From assembly GCA_002392625.1 (NCBI GenBank), contig DGHJ01000128.1, positions 1 through 17,524 of the forward strand: a stretch of 17,524 nt of DNA, in the 5' to 3' direction. The notes below the pieces were generated by a model that searched no databases, was not told the origin of the DNA, and saw only the letters and a list, made by a program, of their open reading frames with translations. The position numbers were made by a program, and so were the translations under genes. The DNA comes from Oscillospiraceae bacterium UBA3851 (GTDB lineage Bacteria > Bacillota > Clostridia > Oscillospirales > Oscillospiraceae). Shown here in pieces: positions 1 to 5,797 of the stretch. The number at the start of each line of letters is the position of its first letter. Position 1 is the first letter of the stretch.

Positions 1-195
1 TATCAACACGGTGTTTCCACCGAGCTAATCGTTTATCGAGCTATTTCCATAGCTTCTAAAACTTTTTGCCTCCGCTCCGGGTAATTGACTGAACCCCGTT
101 GCTTCGGCTTTTGCACTTTCGTGCACGTCTGGTGCTTTGTTCGTTCATTGTTTAATTTACAAGGTACACTCCCGGCCGCCTCTCAGCGGCGGAAC
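1..195 (-). other. pre-rRNA leader (5' leader of an rRNA operon running off the left edge)
   Basis: Read on the minus strand, this stretch has no ORF. It follows two tandem consensus promoters and carries the accttg-taaattaaac type motif found ahead of 16S genes in Clostridia. Three small hairpins have GNRA tetraloops only in the minus-strand RNA: 9-22 (GAAA), 39-54 (GGAA) and 112-125 (GAAA). A GC-rich hairpin lies at the predicted start of the P2 transcript (about 175-190). The 16S gene itself is not in the window, so the assignment rests on the promoters, the motif and the structure. Confidence 0.75.
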
Positions 196-201
196 ATTGC
201 T

Positions 202-230
202 ATTTTACAACCGGTCATCCACATTGTCAA
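202..230 (-). promoter_or_regulatory. rRNA operon promoter P2
   Basis: On the minus strand the -35 box TTGACA (225-230) and the -10 box TAAAAT (202-207) are separated by exactly 17 bp. A-tracts directly upstream (about 235-265) look like an UP element. Transcription is predicted to start near 195 and run left into the rRNA leader. Confidence 0.85.
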
Positions 231-296
231 GGCCTAATTTCTCTTTTTTGAAAGAAATTTTTTGGCTGCATCGTGTGTCACGGCGACAGCTTTCGT

Positions 297-325
297 AGAA
301 TACCAAAACCGGAGCCAAATGTCAA
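297..325 (-). promoter_or_regulatory. rRNA operon promoter P1
   Basis: On the minus strand the -35 box TTGACA (320-325) and the -10 box TATTCT (297-302) are separated by exactly 17 bp. A-tracts upstream (326-350) resemble an UP element. It lies 95 bp upstream of P2, the tandem layout usual for bacterial rRNA operons. Confidence 0.8.
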
Positions 326-371
326 CACTTTTTTCAGGTTTTTGGAAAGAATTATTCTGCATCACTTCCGG

Positions 372-400
372 ATGACATTTTGGCGGCTGTATGCTATAAT
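372..400 (+). promoter_or_regulatory. Sigma-A promoter of the YhaN-like gene
   Basis: ATGACA (372-377), a 17-bp spacer and a perfect TATAAT (395-400) precede the gene; transcription should start near 407. This rules out start codons upstream of about 407 and supports the ATG at 434. The promoter is divergent from rRNA P1, with 46 bp between the two -35 boxes. Confidence 0.8.
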
Positions 401-433
401 TGTTCATATGTATTTCCCATGGAGGTCCGTATT

Positions 434-2635
434 ATGCAGATCCGTTATATGAACGCCACGTTCGGCACCCTGGATCAGGCGGAGCTGACGCTTCAGCCGG
501 GGCTGAACGTGATCTACGCGCCCAACGAGTCCGGCAAGTCCACGTGGAGCCGGTTCATCCGCGGCATGCTCTACGGCGTGAACACGCGGGAAAAGACGAT
601 GCTGGCGGACAAGAACCGCTACGCCCCGTGGAGCGGCGCTGCCATGGGCGGGCGGATGGACGTGACCGCGGGCGACGACGAGGATTACACGATCCAGCGC
701 AGGACGCGGCGGGCCAACGCCCCCATGGGGGACTTTTCCTGCACCTATGCCGGGACGGCCACGCCCGTGCCGGGCATCACCGCCCAGAACGCCGGAGAGC
801 AGCTGCTGGGCATCACAACCGAGGTCTTTGCCCGCAGCGCGTTCATCAGCCAGGCGGCTCTCAGCGTGGATCAGGACGCCGAGCTGGAACGGCGCATCGC
901 CGCGCTGATCACCACCGGCGAGGAGGAGACCTCCTACTCCGAAACCAGCGAACGCCTGAAGAAGCAGCTGAACCGGCGGCGTCTCAACAGGACCAGCGGC
1001 CAGATCCCCGCCCTGGAGCGGGAGATCGGCGAGCTGGACGGCGCCCTGGAGCGGTTGGAGGAGCTGCGCGAGCAGCACCGGAGGACCGGACAGCAGCTGG
1101 AAATGCTGCGCACCCAGCAGGCGGACCTGCAGACTCAGCAGCGCCAATGGGCCGCGCTGGACAGACAGGAGACGTGGCGGCAATACCGCCAGACCCAGGC
1201 CGAGGCGGAGCGGGCCGAGGCCCGTCTGACCGCGCTGCGGGAGCTGGCCGGCAGCCTGCCGGATGACGACGGCCTGGCCCGGCTGGAAAGCCAGTGCGCG
1301 GGACTTGTCAGCGGCGCCCAGGGGGTACACCGGGCGGAGCAGTCTGCCCAGATCGCCGCGGCCTCGGCCCGCCTGGCCCAGCAGGAGTACGAACGGCATC
1401 CCCTCTTTCCGGCGGACGAGGCGGAGCTGCGCAGGCGCATGGAGGACATCGGGGTGCCTGACGTGCCGAAAAAGTGGCCGTTCTGGCTCTTTGCCGTGCT
1501 GGCCGTGGGCGCTTTGGCCGCAGCGGCCGTGACCTTTGCCCTGCATCTGCAGCCCGTCGTCTGGGCCGCCGCCGGGGCAGCGGGCGCGCTGAGCGCGGTG
1601 ATGGCGGCGCTGCATCTGGCACGATGCAGACGCGCCGCGCAAGTACGCAGTCGGCGCCAGCAGGACCGGGCGACGCTGGCCCGGCAGACGGAGGAATATC
1701 TCCCCCTCCGGGAGGCCAGCCGGATGGCCGCCCAGCAGGCAGCAGGGGCGGATAGCCTTTATCAGGCCGCGCGCATGCGTCAGGAAGAAAACACAGCCTC
1801 CCTGCTGCGGGAGATGGCGGTCTACCGTCCCGTCGCCAATCTGGACGAGGCGGCGGTGGCCGTGGGCGAGCTGCGGCGGCAGCGGGGCGCGGTGGACACG
1901 GCGGAGCTGCAGCTTCGGGATCAGCGGATGCGCCTGGAGTGGATGGAGCAGCATCTGCCGGAGGGCGAGGCGCCCGACCCGGACGTGCCGGTCCGTCAGC
2001 CCGCCATGAGCCGAGCCCAGCTGCGCTCCGCCCTGGAGCAGACGGAGGCCAATCTGCGCGCCACCCAGTCCAGGCTGGACACGTTGGCCGGACAGATCCG
2101 TTCCATGGGCGATCCGGACGATCTGATCAGCCGCCGACAGCAGAAGCGGGAGCTGACGGAGCGGCTGAAGGAGGAATATGAGGCCATCGCCATGGCCATG
2201 GATGCCCTGGAGAACGCCAATCTGACACTGCAAAACCGCTTCTCTCCGGCGCTGGGCGCGCGGGCGGCGGAGATCTTCGCCGCCATCACCGGGGGCAAAT
2301 ACCACCGGGTGCTGCTGGGGCGGGACTTCTCCCTGGCGGCGGAGGCCGTGGGCGACACTGCCCAGCGCAGCGTGCAGCTGCTGAGCCAGGGGGCCACCGA
2401 TCAGCTCTATCTCTCCGTGCGGCTGGCCATCTGCGACATGGTGCTGCCCCGCGGCAAGGCGGTGCCCCTGATTATGGACGACGCTCTGATTACCTTTGAC
2501 GACAGCCGGCTCTGCGCCGCGCTGGACTACCTGCTTCAGGAGAGCGCCAGCCGCCAGATCCTGCTGTTCACCTGCCAGCGGCGGGAGTCGGACTATCTGG
2601 CCGGACGGGAAAACGTGAACCTGGTCGAGCTGTAA
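434..2635 (+). CDS. YhaN/SbcC-like AAA family ATPase with central membrane hairpin
   Basis: This 733-residue protein has the split ATPase layout of SMC/SbcC/RecN relatives. A Walker A of the form APNESGKST sits near residues 29-37. Long charged, Gln/Arg/Glu-rich coiled-coil stretches follow, about 170-280 and 400-600. The ABC signature LSQG is near 650 and Walker B (LIMDD) near 680. Two hydrophobic segments (about 349-371 and 375-396) interrupt the coiled coil, a feature of Bacillus YhaN-type proteins, which are linked to a SbcD-like nuclease (YhaO) and DNA repair. The start is the ATG at 434, because GGAGGT lies 7 nt upstream and the promoter -10 box covers 395-400; the frame remains open further upstream only into the promoter. 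No SbcD/YhaO-like gene is adjacent. The exact substrate is unknown, so the role in DNA end processing is inferred from family membership. Confidence 0.8.
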   Translation: MQIRYMNATFGTLDQAELTLQPGLNVIYAPNESGKSTWSRFIRGMLYGVNTREKTMLADKNRYAPWSGAAMGGRMDVTAGDDEDYTIQRRTRRANAPMGDFSCTYAGTATPVPGITAQNAGEQLLGITTEVFARSAFISQAALSVDQDAELERRIAALITTGEEETSYSETSERLKKQLNRRRLNRTSGQIPALEREIGELDGALERLEELREQHRRTGQQLEMLRTQQADLQTQQRQWAALDRQETWRQYRQTQAEAERAEARLTALRELAGSLPDDDGLARLESQCAGLVSGAQGVHRAEQSAQIAAASARLAQQEYERHPLFPADEAELRRRMEDIGVPDVPKKWPFWLFAVLAVGALAAAAVTFALHLQPVVWAAAGAAGALSAVMAALHLARCRRAAQVRSRRQQDRATLARQTEEYLPLREASRMAAQQAAGADSLYQAARMRQEENTASLLREMAVYRPVANLDEAAVAVGELRRQRGAVDTAELQLRDQRMRLEWMEQHLPEGEAPDPDVPVRQPAMSRAQLRSALEQTEANLRATQSRLDTLAGQIRSMGDPDDLISRRQQKRELTERLKEEYEAIAMAMDALENANLTLQNRFSPALGARAAEIFAAITGGKYHRVLLGRDFSLAAEAVGDTAQRSVQLLSQGATDQLYLSVRLAICDMVLPRGKAVPLIMDDALITFDDSRLCAALDYLLQESASRQILLFTCQRRESDYLAGRENVNLVEL

Positions 2636-2638
2636 CGC

Positions 2639-2667
2639 TGGACAAGCACTGTGTTTCGTGCTATAAA
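2639..2667 (+). promoter_or_regulatory. Promoter of the mrp gene
   Basis: TGGACA (2639-2644), a 17-bp spacer and TATAAA (2662-2667), with a TGN extended -10, lie in the 73-bp gap after the YhaN-like gene. A start near 2674 would leave a ~35-nt untranslated leader carrying AAGGAG. The gene may also receive read-through, since I see no terminator in the gap. Confidence 0.65.
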
Positions 2668-2708
2668 TGATATTGTATGATCCATTGAAGAAAGAAGGAG
2701 TATGACTC

Positions 2709-3536
2709 ATGAGCGATTGCAACCATGATTGCAGCAGCTGCGGCCAGACCTGTGCTGAGCGCAAGGGCGGCAGTCCCTTCCAAATCAAGCCTCTGCGCCC
2801 AGGCTGCCGTGTAGGAAAAGTGTTTGCCGTGGTATCCGGCAAGGGCGGCGTAGGCAAGTCCATGGTGACCGGCCAGCTGGCCGTGGCCGTGCGGCGGGAG
2901 GGTTATCGCGTCGCCGTACTGGACGCCGACATCACCGGCCCCTCCATCCCCAAGGCCTTCGGCGTACACGGCCAGGCCCTGTCCACCGGGGACGCTCTGC
3001 TGCCGGCGGAGACCGCCACCGGCATCCAGCTGATGAGCGTGAACCTGCTGCTGGAGCATGAGACCGACCCCGTCATCTGGCGCGGCCCCGTCATCGGCAG
3101 CGTGGTGCAGCAGTTCTGGGGCGACGTGCTGTGGGATGACGTGGACTATATGTTCGTGGACATGCCCCCCGGAACGGGCGACGTGGCCCTGAACGTGTTC
3201 CAGACCCTGCCGGTGGACGGCGTCATCATCGTGGCAAGCCCCCAGGAGCTGGTGGGCATGGTGGTGGAAAAGGCCGTGAAGATGGCCCAGATGATGAACA
3301 TCCCCGTGGTGGGTCTGGTGGAGAACATGAGCTACCTGACCTGCCCCGACTGCGGCAGGAAGATCTACCTCTTCGGCGAGGGCAAGACGGAGGAGGCCGC
3401 CGCCGGGTACGGCGTGCCCCTGCTGGCCAAAATCCCCATCGACCCGGAGCTGGCAAAGCTCACCGACGACGGCGCCATCGAGGCCTACCAGGGCAAGTGG
3501 CTCAACGGCGTGGTGGAGGCCATTTTGAAGCGGTGA
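2709..3536 (+). CDS. mrp: Mrp/NBP35-family iron-sulfur carrier ATPase
   Basis: This 275-residue P-loop ATPase belongs to the Mrp/ApbC/Nbp35 group, which binds a labile 4Fe-4S cluster and passes it to target proteins in the cytoplasm. The deviant Walker A GKGGVGKS is at 44-51, with LDADITGPS at 71-79 and FVDMPPGTGD at 149-158. The family CPDC motif (212-215), which bridges a cluster between two subunits, is intact. The N-terminus holds four cysteines (C4, C8, C11, C15), recalling the extra N-terminal cluster of eukaryotic Nbp35 but with different spacing. AAGGAG lies 8 nt before the ATG. It has its own promoter and sits 40 bp ahead of a lipoprotein gene. Client proteins cannot be told from the sequence. 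Confidence 0.92.
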   Translation: MSDCNHDCSSCGQTCAERKGGSPFQIKPLRPGCRVGKVFAVVSGKGGVGKSMVTGQLAVAVRREGYRVAVLDADITGPSIPKAFGVHGQALSTGDALLPAETATGIQLMSVNLLLEHETDPVIWRGPVIGSVVQQFWGDVLWDDVDYMFVDMPPGTGDVALNVFQTLPVDGVIIVASPQELVGMVVEKAVKMAQMMNIPVVGLVENMSYLTCPDCGRKIYLFGEGKTEEAAAGYGVPLLAKIPIDPELAKLTDDGAIEAYQGKWLNGVVEAILKR

Positions 3537-3576
3537 CCGCAGGACCGGCGAAATTCCAAGGAGAGGAGCTTCCCCC

Positions 3577-4260
3577 ATGAAAACGATCCGGCGCGCGGCC
3601 GCCCTGGCCCTTGCCTGCCTGATGGTCCTGAGCCTGGCCGCCTGCAAGGCCCTGCCCACGAAAAGCGAGCAGTTTACCATTCTGGTGCGGGGCAATCTGG
3701 ATGAGATCTATCTGGGCCGGGCGGGCAGCGATTACCTGAAGCTCACCGGCACCACCGCCGAGGATGTGGCGGCCAGCTATGAGGACAGCCTGCGGCAGGA
3801 GGCCACCTTCTTCTGCGGATACTTCGACATCACCCACCCCACTGACCGGACCATGGCGGAGGTGGTGGAGCTTTACCGGCAGATCTACGCCAACGCCAGC
3901 TATATCGTGGGCAGCGCCGCCAAAACCGACGACGGGACCTACGCAGTGAGCGTGGAGATCCAGCCCCTGAACATCATGGAGACCGCCCTTGCCAACCCCG
4001 GCGAGGCTATGGCGACGTTCTACGAAAAGCACGGCGGCGTCAACCGGGAGGACCTGAGCGGCGAGGAGCTGGCCGAATTTGAGGCGGACTGGGCCGACGC
4101 CGTGATCACCCTGGTGCGCGGTCAGCTCTCCCACGTCACCTATCGGGACACCGTGACCGTGGACGTCCACGTGACGCAGACGGAGGAGGGATTCTGGCAG
4201 ATGGACGCAGGGGACCTGCAGGCCGTGGACGCGCTGATCCTCTGCTACCCGGCCGACTGA
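3577..4260 (+). CDS. Small secreted lipoprotein of unknown function
   Basis: This 227-residue protein starts with a basic stretch (MKTIRR), a hydrophobic core and the lipobox LAAC ending at Cys23. It should therefore be exported, lipid-modified and anchored on the outer face of the membrane. The mature part (24-227) is acidic and lacks transmembrane segments. I recognise no named domain, although it resembles small lipoproteins of unknown function that are frequent in gut Clostridia. AAGGAG and AGGAG precede the ATG, the nearer one by 8 nt. The gene follows mrp by 40 bp without an obvious promoter and is followed directly by a strong terminator, so it is probably the last gene of the mrp transcript. 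Confidence 0.8.
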   Translation: MKTIRRAAALALACLMVLSLAACKALPTKSEQFTILVRGNLDEIYLGRAGSDYLKLTGTTAEDVAASYEDSLRQEATFFCGYFDITHPTDRTMAEVVELYRQIYANASYIVGSAAKTDDGTYAVSVEIQPLNIMETALANPGEAMATFYEKHGGVNREDLSGEELAEFEADWADAVITLVRGQLSHVTYRDTVTVDVHVTQTEEGFWQMDAGDLQAVDALILCYPAD

Positions 4261-4288
4261 TAAACGTCTGCTATCTGACAAGAACGAT

Positions 4289-4326
4289 GGGCGTGCTGCA
4301 AAATGCATGGCAGCACGCCCTTTTTG
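4289..4326 (+). terminator. Rho-independent terminator after the lipoprotein gene
   Basis: A perfect 11-bp GC-rich stem (4289-4299 with 4310-4320), a 10-nt loop and a T-run at 4321-4325 form a textbook intrinsic terminator. It insulates the mrp-lipoprotein unit from the sigma-factor gene. Confidence 0.92.
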
Positions 4327-4342
4327 TATCTTTTTCAGCCGA

Positions 4343-4370
4343 TGAACCTTTTGCCCGTTTTTGCCGTCTA
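4343..4370 (+). promoter_or_regulatory. ECF-type (probably autoregulated) promoter of the sigma-factor gene
   Basis: TGAACC (4343-4348), a 16-bp spacer and CGTCTA (4365-4370) match the general form of Firmicutes ECF promoters: an AAC-type -35 and a CGTC/CGTA -10. There is no good sigma-A promoter in the gap. A start near 4376-4378 would leave a ~38-nt leader before the GTG start. The position, just ahead of an ECF sigma gene, suggests self-activation; that is inferred from how ECF genes are commonly controlled. Confidence 0.72.
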
Positions 4371-4414
4371 TACAGATGAAAGCGCTTTCATTTCAAAAAC
4401 AAAGAGGTGAGGAT

Positions 4415-5686
4415 GTGGACGATTTTGAAGCCCTGCTCTCGGAGCACCGCAGGGCCGCGGAGCGCTACGTGCATTATCGCATCAGCTCCGCAGCAGACGC
4501 AGACGACGTCCTGCAGGAGACCTATATCGCGGCGTTCAGCCGTTTCGACCGGCTGAGAAGCAAAGAGAGCTTCAAGCCGTGGCTCATCAGCATCGCCAAA
4601 AACAAATGCACCGACTATTACCGAAGCAGAACGGACGAGATCAGTCTGGAGGCCTCCGCCGAATTGGGTCTTGTGCCCAGCCGCTTCGGCCTGACGGAGC
4701 CGTCGGACGTGATGGACACCATCAACGCCCTTGGCGGAAACGACAGGGAGATACTGCTGCTCTACTACTTTGAGGAGATGAAGCAGAGCGAGATCGCACA
4801 GCGGCTCGATCTCCCGCTGGGCACGGTGAAAAGCCGCCTGCACGCGGCCAGGGGAAACTTCAAAAAAAGCTATCCGTATCCGCCGAAAGGAGAACATACT
4901 ATGGAGAAAATGCCTGAAATCATGCCGGAATACCGGATCATCCCCAACGGCAGGAAGCCGTTCGAGGTAAAGTGGGAAGAGCTGATGGGCTGGTTCATCG
5001 TTCCGAAGCAGGGCGAGAAGCTGTGCTGGGCGATGTACGATTTCCCCGCCAGGAAGCGGGGCGAGTACGTGGAGCTTGCGGTCAGCGGCAAGGCCGAGAT
5101 CCATGGCATAGAGGGCGTCGTCGTCAAGTCCAAAGAGTACGACGCGATGCCGTGCAACAGGATCGATGAGACGGGCTATGCCGAGCGGACCTTCGTGGCA
5201 CAGCTCACCGGCACACACTGCCGTTTTCTGGCGGAGAGCCACGCGGTGAACGGCGTGGTCAAGCTGCATACCTTTCTGGACACGGACGAGTTCCTGCCCA
5301 ACTGGGGCTTCGGCGAGGATAACTGCGGCAATGAGACACACATTGCGCCAAAGGGCGATATCGTCCGCAACGGCGACGAGATCACCGCAAAGGATAAGCC
5401 CTTTCTGCTGGACGTAGTGGGCAGCTATACCGTGGAGATCGGCGGCAAGAGCTTCGACACGATCTGCGTCGTGGACATCGAGACCTACAACGAGGGCGTT
5501 ATGAGCGAGCAGTATCTTGACAGGCACGGCAGAACGGTGCTCTGGCGGCGCTTCAACAGCGACGATTGGGGCCGGCAGCACGACGGGAAGCCGTGGACGG
5601 AACGGCTGAAGGGGAATGAGACCGTCCGGGTCAACGGCAAGACCTACGTTCACTGGTATGACTGCCTGACCGATTACGTTCTATAA
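4415..5686 (+). CDS. ECF sigma-70 factor fused to a C-terminal domain of unknown function
   Basis: The 423-residue protein begins with a complete ECF sigma factor. Region 2 covers about 1-70 (DADDVLQETY, FKPWLISIAKNKCTDYYR) and region 4 about 100-150, with a helix-turn-helix around SEIAQRLDLPLGTVKSRLHAAR. ECF factors normally end there, but the frame continues for ~260 residues (163-423) with no membrane segment or known motif. That part is rich in Trp, Tyr and acidic residues, has six Cys and a GEDNCGNETH stretch. The GTG at 4415 is chosen because GAGGTG lies 5 nt upstream, the protein then begins directly at region 2, and the in-frame ATG at 4376 lies at the predicted transcript start without a ribosome-binding site. 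No anti-sigma gene is adjacent, so the C-terminal domain may control or sense; this is inference. Confidence 0.85.
   Translation: MDDFEALLSEHRRAAERYVHYRISSAADADDVLQETYIAAFSRFDRLRSKESFKPWLISIAKNKCTDYYRSRTDEISLEASAELGLVPSRFGLTEPSDVMDTINALGGNDREILLLYYFEEMKQSEIAQRLDLPLGTVKSRLHAARGNFKKSYPYPPKGEHTMEKMPEIMPEYRIIPNGRKPFEVKWEELMGWFIVPKQGEKLCWAMYDFPARKRGEYVELAVSGKAEIHGIEGVVVKSKEYDAMPCNRIDETGYAERTFVAQLTGTHCRFLAESHAVNGVVKLHTFLDTDEFLPNWGFGEDNCGNETHIAPKGDIVRNGDEITAKDKPFLLDVVGSYTVEIGGKSFDTICVVDIETYNEGVMSEQYLDRHGRTVLWRRFNSDDWGRQHDGKPWTERLKGNETVRVNGKTYVHWYDCLTDYVL
4888..4903 (+). promoter_or_regulatory. Internal ribosome-binding site and ATG inside the sigma-fusion gene
   Basis: AGGAG (4888-4892) lies 8 nt before an in-frame ATG at 4901, exactly where the sigma domain ends. 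Initiation here would give a free 261-residue C-terminal domain. The spacing is as good as at the true starts of neighbouring genes. It may instead be a relic of two genes that fused. Confidence 0.5.
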
Positions 5687-5703
5687 GACTGTTTCCAAAC
5701 GGA

Positions 5704-5738
5704 AGCGGCGGGGTGCAATCCCCGCCGCTAACTTTTTT
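5704..5738 (+). terminator. Rho-independent terminator after the sigma-fusion gene
   Basis: A perfect 10-bp stem (5704-5713 with 5720-5729), a 6-nt loop and a T-run at 5733-5738 lie 18 bp past the stop codon. ftsH converges on it from the other side. On the minus strand the hairpin is followed only by a weak T stretch, so it may also help end the ftsH transcript. Confidence 0.88.
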
Positions 5739-5797
5739 ATTCCATTGTCAATCACCGGGGATAATCTTCGGGGCGCCTCGGCGATTTTGCTGCCGGA

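Noticed and set aside
380..433. An upstream extension of the YhaN-like protein starting at a TTG at 380
   Set aside because: It overlaps the promoter -10 box at 395-400 and lies upstream of the predicted transcript start. The ATG at 434 has an ideal GGAGGT.
404..2863. An 819-codon open frame on the minus strand
   Set aside because: It lies opposite the YhaN-like gene and runs through its promoter and the mrp promoter and start. The translation is Gly/Pro/Gln/Leu-biased with no recognisable domain.
4388..5653. A 421-codon open frame on the minus strand opposite the sigma fusion
   Set aside because: The plus frame has clear ECF sigma motifs, a ribosome-binding site, a promoter and a terminator; the minus frame has none of these.
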